DNA from: Henriciella aquimarina
Lineage (GTDB): Bacteria; Pseudomonadota; Alphaproteobacteria; Caulobacterales; Hyphomonadaceae
Assembly (NCBI RefSeq): GCF_002088975.1
Contig: NZ_NCST01000116.1
Span: 62,001 to 126,000 of the forward strand
Length of the DNA stretch: 64,000 bases
Direction: 5' to 3'
A program made the translations under genes and the position numbers. The notes under the pieces were generated by a model. That model did not search any database. It saw only the letters and a list, made by a program, of their open reading frames with translations, and was not told the origin of the DNA. The first letter of the stretch is position 1, and each line of letters begins with the position of its first letter. Positions 53,576 through 62,460 of the stretch are shown piece by piece.

Positions 53576-54163
53576 ATGAAACGATTCTTTGCCCTTGCCG
53601 GGCTTGCCCTGACGACCCTTCCCCTGGCCCAGCCAGCCAGTGCCCAACTGGTCGAAGAAGCCCGGATTGGCGTAATGCAGCATAATATCTGCGTTACAGA
53701 CTGCAAAAACGCCAACAAGGAAGATGGGCCCACCGTGGAAGGTGAGCTTGTCTTCGCGTCGCCTGACTTCCTCAATCTCCTTCTCGGACCGCGCCCTTAT
53801 GCGCTCGCCTCGGTCAATACAGCTGGCGACACCAGTTATGGCGCGCTCGGACTGATGTGGAACTGGGACTTCGCACAAGGCTGGTCGCTGGAGCCAAGCC
53901 TCGGCTATGCCATTCATGACGGCGCCAAGAGCAGCCCCTATCCGCAGGGCAGCCCGGAGAGCGCCGCCTTTGCCGAAAACAACCTCCTGCTTGGTTCGAA
54001 AGACCTGTTCCGGACCGGCCTCGCCATCAACCGCGATATCGGGGAAAATTGGGGACTGCAGGTCCAGTATGAACACCTCTCGCACGGCCAGATTCTCGGA
54101 AATGGGCGCAATCAGGGTGTCGACAGCATAGGCATGCGTGCCTATTGGCGCTTCGGACGCTGA
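53576..54163 (+). CDS. PagL-like lipid A 3-O-deacylase, outer membrane
   Basis: The 195-residue protein has a signal peptide (MKRFFALAGLALTTLPLAQPASA) and an 8-strand barrel pattern ending AYWRF(GR). The PagL His/Ser pair is H167-x-S169 in QVQYEHLSHGQIL, followed by NQGVDSIGMRAYW, where an Asp (183) stands near the usual catalytic Glu. Members remove the 3-O-acyl chain from lipid A. Two Cys at 39 and 43 are an unusual extra. Confidence 0.8.
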   Translation: MKRFFALAGLALTTLPLAQPASAQLVEEARIGVMQHNICVTDCKNANKEDGPTVEGELVFASPDFLNLLLGPRPYALASVNTAGDTSYGALGLMWNWDFAQGWSLEPSLGYAIHDGAKSSPYPQGSPESAAFAENNLLLGSKDLFRTGLAINRDIGENWGLQVQYEHLSHGQILGNGRNQGVDSIGMRAYWRFGR

Positions 54164-54251
54164 CACAGGCTCCACGCCTTCCCCGCCGTCAGTCTTGCAT
54201 TACAGCCTCATCAGGCGAATCCTCCCTGGAAAATAGACTAGGGAGGTTTGC

Positions 54252-55718
54252 ATGGCGAAGAAGCATGCCATCATCATCGGCGCCGGGCTTGGCGGCCTGA
54301 CAGCGGCCATCAAGCTCCAGGAGGCCGGACACACATACGACCTGCTCGACCGCAACCCGAAAGTCGGCGGCACATGGTATGAGAACAGCTATCCGGGCGT
54401 TGCCTGCGACGTGCCCGTGGCGCTCTACCAGCTCTCCTTTGCCCAGAGCATCAACTGGACGCGCGCCTATCCGCAGGGCCAGGAAATCCAGGCCTATGCC
54501 GAAGAGATCACCGACCGCTACCAGCTGCGCCCGAACCTTCATCTCGACGATGAAGCCATTTCGGCGGTCTGGGACGAAGAGGCGAAAAAGTGGACGGTCA
54601 AAACGGCCAGCGGGAAAACCTATACCGGGGACCTTCTCGTCGGCGCGCTCGGCCAGCTGAACCGGCCATTCTGGCCAAAGATCGACGGGATGGGCACCTT
54701 CAAGGGCGCGAAGATGCATTCGGCCCGCTGGGACCACTCGGTCTCGATCGAAGGCAAGCGCGTCGGCGTCATCGGCTCGGCGGCGAGCGCCATCCAGATC
54801 ATTCCGGAAGTGGCCAAGGTCGCCTCGCAGCTGACCGTCTTCCAGCGCACGCCGAACTGGGTCATCCCCCGCCGGGACGTTCCGATCTCGAAGCAGGAAC
54901 AGGCCCTCATGTTCACCGAGCCGGAGACGGCCATGGAACTGGCCTCGCGCAACCGTCAGCTCATCTTCGACAATGCCGACCACTTCTTCTGGCAGGCCTT
55001 CAAATGGACCCCGGAGGGCCGCGAGGCCTACACGACCATCGCGACCAACCACCTCAACGAGCAGGTGAAGGACCCGGAGCTGCGCGAAAAGCTGACGCCG
55101 GACTATCCCGTCGGCTGCCGTCGTATCCTGATTGCTGATGACTATTTCCCCGCCCTCCAGCGCGACAATGTCGAGCTCGTGACCGAAGGCATCACCAGCA
55201 TGGACGAAACCGGCGTCACGACGAAGGATGGCACGCACCGTGAGTTCGATGTCCTGATCTTCGCAACCGGGTTCGAGACCACGGGCTGGAACTGGACGGT
55301 CGACGTTCAGGGCAAGGACGGAAAGCATCTCGGCGAGGTCTGGGCCGATCATCCGGAAGCCTATGTCGGTATCACGGTAAACGGTTTCCCCAACCTGTTC
55401 GTTCTCTACGGGCCGAACACCAATCTCGGGCACAACTCGATCACCTTCATGCTCGAGCGCCAGGTCGAATACATGGTGAAGGCGCTGGACACATTGGATG
55501 AACACGACGCCAGTGCGATGAGTCCGAAAAAGGCCGCCCAGGACCGCTGGAACGACGAGATCCAGGCACAGCTGCAGAAGACCGTCTGGGCCGATCCGGC
55601 GTGCAATTCCTGGTACAAGACCGATGGCGGGCTGATCACCCAGAACTGGGGCTCGCACAACCGCGATTACGCCAAGGCCGTGGAAACGGTGAAGGTCGAG
55701 GATTACGAACTCGCCTGA
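54252..55718 (+). CDS. Flavin-containing (Baeyer-Villiger type) monooxygenase
   Basis: The 488-residue protein has an FAD Rossmann motif GAGLGG (10-15) and the Baeyer-Villiger signature F150-x-G-x3-H156-x3-W160 (TFKGAKMHSARWDHS). A second dinucleotide motif for NADPH (VGVIGSAASAIQI) follows, then the ATGFET motif later. Likely reactions are oxygen insertion into ketones or N/S-oxidation; the substrate is unknown. With the P450 at 2701-4032 it suggests hydrocarbon/ketone metabolism. Confidence 0.92.
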   Translation: MAKKHAIIIGAGLGGLTAAIKLQEAGHTYDLLDRNPKVGGTWYENSYPGVACDVPVALYQLSFAQSINWTRAYPQGQEIQAYAEEITDRYQLRPNLHLDDEAISAVWDEEAKKWTVKTASGKTYTGDLLVGALGQLNRPFWPKIDGMGTFKGAKMHSARWDHSVSIEGKRVGVIGSAASAIQIIPEVAKVASQLTVFQRTPNWVIPRRDVPISKQEQALMFTEPETAMELASRNRQLIFDNADHFFWQAFKWTPEGREAYTTIATNHLNEQVKDPELREKLTPDYPVGCRRILIADDYFPALQRDNVELVTEGITSMDETGVTTKDGTHREFDVLIFATGFETTGWNWTVDVQGKDGKHLGEVWADHPEAYVGITVNGFPNLFVLYGPNTNLGHNSITFMLERQVEYMVKALDTLDEHDASAMSPKKAAQDRWNDEIQAQLQKTVWADPACNSWYKTDGGLITQNWGSHNRDYAKAVETVKVEDYELA

Positions 55719-55802
55719 CAGGCGGCATCCGCACATTTCGGCTCTTGCAATTCGTGCGCAAACCCTGTCAGTGGCGCACGGGTTTTGAAGGAGCTGTGAC
55801 AC

Positions 55803-57098
55803 ATGGCCGGAGTCGTCGTCGTAGGCGCCCAGTGGGGCGATGAAGGCAAGGGCAAGATTGTCGACTGGCTGTCGAGCCGGGCCGACACGGTCGTCCGTTT
55901 CCAGGGCGGCCACAATGCCGGCCACACGCTTGTTATCGGCGACAAGACCTTCAAGCTGAACCTTCTGCCCTCGGGCGTCGTGCGCGGCGGCAAGCTCTCG
56001 GTCATCGGCAATGGCGTCGTGGTCGACCCGTGGCAGCTGCTCTCGGAGATCGAGGGCATGGCCAAGGAGGGCGTCACGCTCGACCCCGACGACCTGATCC
56101 TGGCCGACAATGCCTGCCTGATCCTGCCATGGCACAAGGATATCGATGCCGCGCGCGAGGCCGCGCTGGGCGACTCCAAGATCGGCACGACCAAGCGCGG
56201 TATCGGACCGGCCTATGAAGACCGTGTCGGGCGCCGGGCGATCCGCGTGGCGGACCTCTCCGACCCGGATGCCCTCGACCTGAAGCTCGAACGCCTGCTC
56301 GCCCACCACCGCCCGCTGCGCGCCGGGCTCGACCTGCCGGAGCCGGATGCGGAACAGCTGAAGGCCGATCTTCTGGCACTGGCGCCGAAAGTGCTGCCCT
56401 TTGCCAAGCCGGTCTGGAAACTGCTGGACGAGCAAGTGAAGCTCGACCGCCGCATCCTGTTCGAAGGCGCCCAGGGCGTGATGCTAGACGTCGACCATGG
56501 CACCTACCCCTTCGTGACTTCGTCCAATGTCGTCGCGGGCAATGCCTCCGCCGGCGCCGGCGTCGGCCCGAGCGCCATTTCCTATGTGCTGGGCCTCGCC
56601 AAGGCTTATACGACCCGCGTCGGCTCCGGCCCCTTCCCGACCGAGCAGGACAATGAGATCGGCAAGCGCCTCGGCACCGCCGGTCATGAATTCGGCACGG
56701 TGACGGGCCGGGCGCGCCGCTGCGGCTGGTTCGACAGCGTCATGGTACGCCAGGCCTGTGCGACCTCCGGCGTCAACGGCCTCGCGCTGACCAAGCTCGA
56801 CGTCCTCGACGGCTTCGAGGAGATCAAGGTCTGTGTCGGCTACAAGCTGAACGGCAAGGAAATCGACTACTTCCCGGCCGGCCTGACCGATCAGGCCGCC
56901 GTCGAGCCTGTCTATGAGAGCATGCCGGGCTGGAAGGATTCGACCAAGGGCGCCCGTTCCTGGGCGGACCTGCCGGCCGAGGCGGTCAAATATGTTCGCC
57001 GTCTGGAGGAGCTCGTCGGCAAGCCCTGCGCGCTGGTTTCCACCTCGCCGGAGCGCGAAGACGTCATCCTGATGCGCGACCCGTTCGAGCGGGGCTAG
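55803..57098 (+). CDS. purA: Adenylosuccinate synthase
   Basis: Condenses IMP with aspartate using GTP on the way to AMP. The 431-residue protein has the P-loop [48 protein letters not shown], the IMP-binding [23 protein letters not shown], and the late [15 protein letters not shown] motif. It lies 80 bases after the monooxygenase gene with its own ribosome-binding site. Its stop overlaps that of the convergent methyltransferase through CTAG. Confidence 0.98.
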   Translation: MAGVVVVGAQWGDEGKGKIVDWLSSRADTVVRFQGGHNAGHTLVIGDKTFKLNLLPSGVVRGGKLSVIGNGVVVDPWQLLSEIEGMAKEGVTLDPDDLILADNACLILPWHKDIDAAREAALGDSKIGTTKRGIGPAYEDRVGRRAIRVADLSDPDALDLKLERLLAHHRPLRAGLDLPEPDAEQLKADLLALAPKVLPFAKPVWKLLDEQVKLDRRILFEGAQGVMLDVDHGTYPFVTSSNVVAGNASAGAGVGPSAISYVLGLAKAYTTRVGSGPFPTEQDNEIGKRLGTAGHEFGTVTGRARRCGWFDSVMVRQACATSGVNGLALTKLDVLDGFEEIKVCVGYKLNGKEIDYFPAGLTDQAAVEPVYESMPGWKDSTKGARSWADLPAEAVKYVRRLEELVGKPCALVSTSPEREDVILMRDPFERG

Positions 57099-57901
57099 TC
57101 CGCCCCGCGCGCCTCGAAAATCCGGCTCATCGCGATCGCTCCGGCGGTCGCGACATTCACGCTGTCAAAGCCTGCCGCCATGGGGATGCGTACGGGCTTG
57201 GCGCCGCCGATCAGCGCATCCGGCAAGCCCGGCCCTTCGGCGCCAAGTAGCACCGCCACCTTGCCCGTGACCGGCATATCCGGCAGCGGCGTGGCATCGG
57301 CGCGCGGTGTCAGCGCCCAGACCTCATAGCCTGCCGCATGCAGCGCCGTCAGGTGCGCCTCGCCCGTTCCGCCATGATGGAAGGGCAGCCATAGCGCGCT
57401 GCCGGCCGAGACACGCACGGCCTTCCTGTAGAGCGGATCGCAGCTGCGCTGGTCAAGCAGGACACCCCCTGCCCCGAACGCGGCCGCATTGCGGAAGGCC
57501 GCCCCGACATTGTCGTGGTTGGAGATGTCATTGAGCACCAGCAGGGTTTCCCGCCCAAGCACTTCATCCAGCGCCAACGGCTCGCCCTTGCGCGCGCAGG
57601 CGAGGATACCGCGATGGATCGGGAAGCCGGCGATCTGGTCCATGACGCCCTGGGTTGCGACATAGACCGGCACGCTCTCCGGCAGGCCCGCCAGGGTCTC
57701 ACGCAGGGGCTCAAGCCGGGATTCGGCGATCAGGACACTCTCGATGGGAAAGCGCGACCGCTCGGCCAGGATGGCGAGCGTTACCTTGCCTTCCACGATG
57801 AAACGACCGTCGCCGCGCCCGGTCAGGTCCCGCTCGCGGATGGAGACATAAGGTGCCAGGCGCGGATCGGCCGGGTCTTGAACAGAAATCCGGGGCATCG
57901 C
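57095..57901 (-). CDS. SpoU/TrmH-family RNA 2'-O-methyltransferase
   Basis: A 268-residue SPOUT methyltransferase. The C-terminal deep-trefoil-knot is visible ([78 protein letters not shown]), and an N-terminal L30-like domain ([26 protein letters not shown]) binds RNA. It is a TrmH/RlmB-like enzyme; the exact rRNA or tRNA site cannot be fixed. The ATG at 57901 is chosen; GGAG lies rather far upstream (14 bases). Confidence 0.92.
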   Translation of the reverse strand, partial: AMPRISVQDPADPRLAPYVSIRERDLTGRGDGRFIVEGKVTLAILAERSRFPIESVLIAESRLEPLRETLAGLPESVPVYVATQGVMDQIAGFPIHRGILACARKGEPLALDEVLGRETLLVLNDISNHDNVGAAFRNAAAFGAGGVLLDQRSCDPLYRKAVRVSAGSALWLPFHHGGTGEAHLTALHAAGYEVWALTPRADATPLPDMPVTGKVAVLLGAEGPGLPDALIGGAKPVRIPMAAGFDSVNVATAGAIAMSRIFEARGAD

Positions 57902-58060
57902 TTCGTTATTCACTCCGATGGGGAAAGAGGCCAGCTTCGCTGTCGGGGGTGGAACACAGGCCTGACGCATCTGGGGTCGCGGATCGCGGTGACAATAGTG
58001 CTTGCTGCGGCTCTAGCCCGGCTTCATCGTGGAAATCGGCATGCTCTTTAGAGTGGCGGC

Positions 58061-58195
58061 GTGCTGGTTGCCGTGACCGCCGATACGGGCGATGTCGCCT
58101 CGCTGACGGCAGCCGCCATCATGGGCGTGCGGCCTCCGGATTTTCTCGATCCGCCGGCCCACGACCCGAATGATAAAACTGTTTCAGCGGAGTAG
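58061..58195 (+). CDS. Possible 44-codon ORF or gene remnant
   Basis: An open frame from GTG (58061) to TAG encodes 44 residues, with Val/Ala-rich start (VLVAVTADTGDVASLTAAAI), then a Pro/Asp-rich tail ending KTVSAE. Codon bias resembles real genes (mostly GC-rich third positions), but there is no ribosome-binding site and no recognised family. It could be the end of a decayed gene. It ends 3 bases before the rpoH stop on the other strand. Confidence 0.25.
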   Translation: MLVAVTADTGDVASLTAAAIMGVRPPDFLDPPAHDPNDKTVSAE

Positions 58196-58198
58196 GCC

Positions 58199-59086
58199 TC
58201 ACGCCCCAGCCGGCAAGCCCTGTTCCTTCGCCATGCGCTTCATGGCCTTCTGGATCTTCTCGAAGGCGCGCACCTCGATCTGGCGGATACGTTCGCGCGA
58301 GACGTTGTAGACCTCGGAAAGCTCTTCCAGCGTCTTCGGCTCATCCGTCAGGCGGCGTTCCTGCAGGATATGCTGCTCCCGCTCGGAGAGGTCCGCCATG
58401 GCTTCCTGGAGAAGCTCCATGCGCGAGTCGAACTCCTGCCGGTTGGCATAGCTCTCAGCCTGGCCGGGCTCGTCATCGGTCAGCCAGTCCTGCCACTCCA
58501 TATCGCCTTCCGCGCCCATCGGGGCGTTGAGCGAGGCGTCCGAACCGCTCATCCGGCCATTCATGCTGAGCACGTCCTTCTCGGACACGTTCAGCCGTTC
58601 GGCGATTTCCCTGACCTGATCGGGATTGAGGTCGCCATTTTCCAGCGCGCTGATCTCGCCCTTGATACGGCGGAGGTTGAAGAAGAGCTTCTTCTGGGCC
58701 GCTGTCGTACCGAGCTTCACCAGACTCCACGAGCGCAGGATATATTCCTGGATCGCGGCACGGATCCACCACATGGCATAGGTCGCGAGCCGGAAACCCT
58801 TGTCCGGATCGAACTTCTTGACGGCCTGCATCAGGCCGACATTGCCTTCAGAAATCACTTCGGCCATGGGCAGGCCATAGCCGCGATACCCCATCGCGAT
58901 CTTCGCGACGAGGCGAAGATGCGATGTCACCATCTGCTCGGCGGCATCGGTATCCTCATGCTCCTGCCAGCGCTTGGCGAGCATGAATTCCTGTTCTTTT
59001 TCGAGCATGGGAAATTTCCGGATCTCCGTGAGATACCGGCTCAGACCCTGCTCCGGGCTGAGAGCAATTGTTGCTGTCTTGGCCAT
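58199..59086 (-). CDS. rpoH: Heat-shock sigma factor RpoH (sigma-32)
   Basis: The 295-residue protein has region 2 (AEQMVTSHLRLVAKIAMGYRGYGLPMAEVISEGNVGLMQAVKKFDPDKGFRLATYAMWWIRAAIQEYILRSW), the diagnostic RpoH box QKKLFFNLR (131-139), region 3 and region 4 (LSEREQHILQERRLTDEPKTLEELSEVYNVSRERIRQIEVRAFEKIQKAM). ATG 59086 has a weak ribosome-binding site. FtsH, encoded 12 kb away, is expected to degrade it. Confidence 0.97.
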   Translation of the reverse strand: MAKTATIALSPEQGLSRYLTEIRKFPMLEKEQEFMLAKRWQEHEDTDAAEQMVTSHLRLVAKIAMGYRGYGLPMAEVISEGNVGLMQAVKKFDPDKGFRLATYAMWWIRAAIQEYILRSWSLVKLGTTAAQKKLFFNLRRIKGEISALENGDLNPDQVREIAERLNVSEKDVLSMNGRMSGSDASLNAPMGAEGDMEWQDWLTDDEPGQAESYANRQEFDSRMELLQEAMADLSEREQHILQERRLTDEPKTLEELSEVYNVSRERIRQIEVRAFEKIQKAMKRMAKEQGLPAGA

Positions 59087-59497
59087 GGACCTTTTCTCCC
59101 TGTCTACAGAGACTGACCCGTAAAGCAGGCATCAGTTCCGTATCGGTTATGGAGAAAGTATTAGCCCCGATCATCGGCGGCGTCTTTCCCCCAATCGCGC
59201 ATCTGAATTATCACGCATCCGCATAAATAAGCCCCGAATGCCGCGAAAAAAGGGCAATCTGGCTTGAATACTCCGCAAAAAGACCGTCCCGCGACACGAT
59301 GTCCGGACAATCCCCTAATGACACGCTGTCAAAAAGGATCCGGGCTCATCACTGGCGATGCGGCTACCTGCACAGCAGGTCTGAAACAGCCTTTACATCA
59401 AGTAAAGCTCAAATTCTTGTTTCGGGTCCGAAGCAAAAGAAACGCAGATACATGAAACGCCCCGCTTTTTGAAAAAATATGTCCTCCAGTAACGAGT
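59087..59497. other. Non-coding stretch upstream of rpoH
   Basis: I see no convincing gene here. The stretch must contain the rpoH promoter, which I could not place with confidence. Two short perfect palindromes occur close together: CCTGC-ACA-GCAGG (59377-59389) and CTTTAC-ATCAA-GTAAAG (59391-59407). They could be operators or small RNA hairpins. Confidence 0.4.
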
Positions 59498-59530
59498 GAG
59501 ACCCGGATGCGGGGGCGGCATCCGGGTCTC
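59498..59530 (-). terminator. Strong hairpin after the 32-residue peptide gene
   Basis: A perfect 13-bp stem (59498-59510 with 59518-59530) closes a 7-base loop, 20 bases beyond the small gene's stop. No T-run follows on either strand, so it may stabilise the 3' end rather than terminate by itself. Confidence 0.6.
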
Positions 59531-59550
59531 TCAGGCGCCAGCCTGCTGAA

Positions 59551-59649
59551 TTACTTGCCCTTCGGCTTGCCGGGGATCGATGGCTTACCTGGCTTGGCAG
59601 CAGGTTTGGCGGCCGGTTTCGGTGTCGGTTTAGCAGTTTGCGAATTCAT
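59551..59649 (-). CDS. Lys/Pro/Ala-rich 32-residue peptide
   Basis: The 32-codon frame starts at ATG 59649 with AAGG 9 bases upstream. After MNSQTAKPTP come alternating KPAA units, KPGKPSIPG, and a basic end; 10 Lys and no acidic residue make it strongly cationic. The repeats recall the tails of H1-like or HU-type DNA-binding proteins, or secreted basic peptides, but no family is assigned. There are two hairpins in the predicted 5' leader and a strong one after the stop. Confidence 0.6.
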   Translation of the reverse strand: MNSQTAKPTPKPAAKPAAKPGKPSIPGKPKGK

Positions 59650-59668
59650 CGCGTTGTGCCTTCAAAAT

Positions 59669-59712
59669 GGAGCGATTGACTTACGCTCCTCAGCATCGGG
59701 ACGCCATGTCCC
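59669..59712 (-). promoter_or_regulatory. Two hairpins in the leader of the small peptide gene
   Basis: Upstream of the start are GGAGCG/CGCTCC (59669-59674 with 59684-59689) and GGGAC/GTCCC (59698-59702 with 59708-59712), both perfect. TTGCAA further upstream could be part of a promoter, but no good -10 is visible. Confidence 0.4.
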
Positions 59713-59882
59713 AATACTTGCAAAATACGCCTTCCCGGAGCCGTCCGCAATGGAAGACGAAGTGAAATTATCGTTATCTAACGGGCCTCTCGCGGCCCTG
59801 CGTCGAGGCAGCACATCATCCAGCGCATGACTTCCGCGCCGCAGCCGCCTAAGTAGGGATAAACCGTCACGAAGGGATCAGC

Positions 59883-60089
59883 ATGGCCCACATTCTCACA
59901 ATTGCATTCTATGCCGCACTCGTCGTCCTTGTCGGCGTGCTGATCGCTGGCCTCGTCAACCTGACGCGGACCGATCCCAACCAGGCCAGCCGTTCCAACA
60001 AGCTGATGCGGATGCGCGTTCTGGTTCAGGCGATTGCCATTGCCCTGCTCTGTGCGCTTGGTTTTGCCGTCGGCGCCTTTGGCGGATAG
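59883..60089 (+). CDS. HIG1-domain twin-helix membrane protein
   Basis: The 68-residue protein has two membrane helices (LTIAFYAALVVLVGVLIAGLVNLT and VLVQAIAIALLCALGFAVGAF) separated by a basic loop RSNKLMRMRV, the HIG1 (hypoxia-induced) pattern. In mitochondria and alphaproteobacteria such proteins associate with respiratory complexes. It lies 40 bases upstream of the cobalamin adenosyltransferase gene, the usual order in this class. Confidence 0.88.
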   Translation: MAHILTIAFYAALVVLVGVLIAGLVNLTRTDPNQASRSNKLMRMRVLVQAIAIALLCALGFAVGAFGG

Positions 60090-60129
60090 GGAAACGCGCC
60101 ACAAGGCCACAGAAAAGGAGCGCCCCTTC

Positions 60130-60711
60130 ATGGTGAAGCTCAACAAGATCTATACGAAAACCGGCGATGGCGGGAAAACGCGCCTGGCGACCGGCGAGCC
60201 CGTCGACAAGTGGCACCCGCGTGTCATCGCCTATGGCAGCGTCGACGAGACGAACGCCGCGCTGGGCGTCGCCGCCCTCGAGGCCGACGGCGAGATGGCG
60301 GCCAGCCTTTTCCGCATCCAGAACGACCTGTTCGACCTCGGCGCCGATCTCGCCACGCCGGACCGCGGCAAGGATCTCGGCTGGGAACCGCTGCGCATCG
60401 TCACCGCCCAGGTCGACCGCCTCGAGGCCGAGATTGACGCCATGAACAAGGACATCCCCGCCCTCGACAGCTTCATCCTGCCGGGCGGTTCGGCGCTGGC
60501 GACCCGGCTGCATGTCGCACGCACCATCTGCCGCCGGGCCGAACGCGACGTGGCGCGCCTGTCGCACATGGACGGCGAAACGGTCAGCACCGCTGCGCTC
60601 GCCTTCATCAACCGGCTGTCGGACTGGCTCTTCGTCGCCGGCCGGGCGGCCAATGGAAATGGCGCGAACGATGTGAAATGGGTTCCCGGCGCGAACCGTC
60701 AGGACAAGTAG
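60130..60711 (+). CDS. Cob(I)alamin adenosyltransferase, PduO type
   Basis: Makes adenosylcobalamin for B12-dependent enzymes such as methylmalonyl-CoA mutase. The 193-residue protein has the ATP-binding motif YTKTGDGGKTRLATGEPVDKWHPRVIAYGSVDETNAALGVA at the N-terminus, then LDSFILPGGSALATRLHVARTICRRAERDVARL and SDWLFVAGRAANG. ATG at 60130 has AAGGAG upstream. It precedes an unknown gene by zero bases. Confidence 0.95.
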   Translation: MVKLNKIYTKTGDGGKTRLATGEPVDKWHPRVIAYGSVDETNAALGVAALEADGEMAASLFRIQNDLFDLGADLATPDRGKDLGWEPLRIVTAQVDRLEAEIDAMNKDIPALDSFILPGGSALATRLHVARTICRRAERDVARLSHMDGETVSTAALAFINRLSDWLFVAGRAANGNGANDVKWVPGANRQDK

Positions 60712-61128
60712 TTGGCAGATACCCCTTACAATCGCTTTCTCGGCCACTGGCAGCTCGATCCGGGCTCCTGCAATTACGGGCAGGGCGAGCCCCCGGCCAG
60801 CGGCAGCTATGTCATCCGCGAAGACGGCGACGAACTCGTCTTCGACATGGCCTGGACCGACCAGGCCGGCACCGCCCATGAGGCGAGCTTCCGCGGCAAG
60901 CCGGATGGCGAGGCCGTGCCCTTCAACGGCACCGACCTTGTCGACAGTTTCGCCATCACAGCGGAAAGCCCGAGCGAGCTGAACTCCACCGCCTACCTCA
61001 AGGGCGAGAAGCTGATGCAGGCGATCCGGACACTGATCGATGACGAGACCATGCGCATCGTCCAGACCGTCTACCTGCCCGATGGCACAGCGCCCTCGAA
61101 CCGGTCGGTCTATTACCGCAAGACCTGA
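60712..61128 (+). CDS. Unknown protein, possibly lipocalin-like
   Basis: The 138-residue protein starts with TTG immediately after the adenosyltransferase stop, so translation is probably coupled. FLGHWQLDPGSCNYGQGEPPASGSYVIREDGDELVFDMAWTDQAG and further strands (VYLPDGTAPSNRSVYYRKT) suggest a beta-barrel such as a lipocalin, but no family is certain. It has no signal peptide. The 3' end overlaps the convergent nitroreductase-like gene by 16 bases. Confidence 0.75.
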   Translation: MADTPYNRFLGHWQLDPGSCNYGQGEPPASGSYVIREDGDELVFDMAWTDQAGTAHEASFRGKPDGEAVPFNGTDLVDSFAITAESPSELNSTAYLKGEKLMQAIRTLIDDETMRIVQTVYLPDGTAPSNRSVYYRKT

Positions 61129-62270
61129 ATACGCGACTCCATCGCCCAGCGCGGCGATGGCGCCGGTCGCTTGGCATAGCCGAGCCTGAACAGGCCCTGC
61201 AGCTGCTGCGGCGCCGACACGCCAAGCTCGGTATGGGCCTGCTCGAAAGGCTCTTCCATTTCCGGGAATTCCTCAAGCGCCTGGCTCAAGGGCTGGAAGG
61301 CGACACCGAGATGATTGGCCGCCATGTTGAGACGCACCCAGTGTGCGCCGGCATCCAGCTGATCGACCCGGCTATTACCGGGCGAAACCAGCCAGCCAAA
61401 GGCCATCGCGCTGTCGATCAGGTTGTTATAATAGCTGATTGTCTGCTGATGCGCCGTCGAGCCCTTTTCGGCCATGGCCTTCTTCGAGAGGAAGCCGGCG
61501 GCCTTGTAGAGTTCGATCATCGGCCCATGGACTGAAATGCCATCGGGGTTTTCACGAATGGCCGCCGCACCGATGCGGGTCAGGGCGGTGCTTTCATCCA
61601 AAGTGCGCTGGACGTTGCACTCAATCTCCCAGGCTTCCCGGCAGAGCGCCTTCAGGCGGTCCACCTGGGCGGGATCGTTGCTGTGGCCGAACAGGCCGCC
61701 CACACCGCTCAGCGCCGCGACCTCATCCATGGTCCCGCTTGTGACCGGCTTGTCCTGCGCGAACACGGCACGGTTTGTCCGACGGTCCAGCAGGTCGTCG
61801 AAAAGCGGGGCGGTTTTCACCTTCGGCGCTTCGGTGAAGATGACCTCTGCGATGGGCCGGCCATCGAGCTGCGGGGCTGGCTCACCGTCGGGGAAGGAAG
61901 TCACCTCGGCCTTGTAGCCCTGTTCGGCCGCCGCCATGCCAAGCAATTCGAGGAAGGCTCCAAGCCCGATCACGGTCTGGCGGTCATAAGGGTCGGCTTC
62001 AGGCAGGCGGCGGATGAGATCGCAATAGAGAACAAGCTTGTCTTCGCCGCGCAATTCGACCCACCAGGGCTGCCGGTTGTGCGCGCTGGGCGCGAGGATC
62101 GCATAGGCCACGGCATTGAGACGCGGGTCGCCGAAGCCACCTTTCGCAGCAGCCCGCCAGGGCTCGCGAACCGGGTCGATGCTGCGTGTGGTCAGCCAGG
62201 CCGCCGCGCCGCCGCCGGCGACCAGAATGGCCGCCCCGCCCGTCATCAGAAGTCCGCGTCGCGTTATCAT
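61113..62270 (-). CDS. Acg-like nitroreductase-family oxidoreductase with Tat-like leader
   Basis: The 385-residue protein has a twin-Arg leader (TRRGLLMTGGAAILVAGGGAAAWL), then a duplicated, degenerate FMN-reductase fold: LNAVAYAILAPSAHNRQPWWVEL at the start and DQLDAGAHWVRLNMAANHLGVAFQPLSQ later. It resembles the Acg family, which sequesters FMN. It would act in the periplasm. The location between the adenosyltransferase and etfBA genes is unusual. Confidence 0.82.
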   Translation of the reverse strand: MITRRGLLMTGGAAILVAGGGAAAWLTTRSIDPVREPWRAAAKGGFGDPRLNAVAYAILAPSAHNRQPWWVELRGEDKLVLYCDLIRRLPEADPYDRQTVIGLGAFLELLGMAAAEQGYKAEVTSFPDGEPAPQLDGRPIAEVIFTEAPKVKTAPLFDDLLDRRTNRAVFAQDKPVTSGTMDEVAALSGVGGLFGHSNDPAQVDRLKALCREAWEIECNVQRTLDESTALTRIGAAAIRENPDGISVHGPMIELYKAAGFLSKKAMAEKGSTAHQQTISYYNNLIDSAMAFGWLVSPGNSRVDQLDAGAHWVRLNMAANHLGVAFQPLSQALEEFPEMEEPFEQAHTELGVSAPQQLQGLFRLGYAKRPAPSPRWAMESRIQVLR

Positions 62271-62460
62271 CGCCCTCCATCCGGCTTTCTCACCCTGGAT
62301 TCCGGCGGCTCAACGCCTCGCTGTCAAGCTGGAATCGGGCGCGGCAGGAGACTGCCCCTGCGGCAAGCGCCTCATATCGACAGGCTGAGCGGACAGCTCC
62401 ATGAGACCGGGCAGCGCTTGCCTCTTGAGAATTCCCGCCTGTCAGGGCAAATCACGGCGT

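Noticed and set aside
54189-56435. 748-codon open frame opposite the monooxygenase and purA genes
   Set aside because: It runs across two well-defined plus-strand genes and their intergenic gap; composition is that of an antisense frame.
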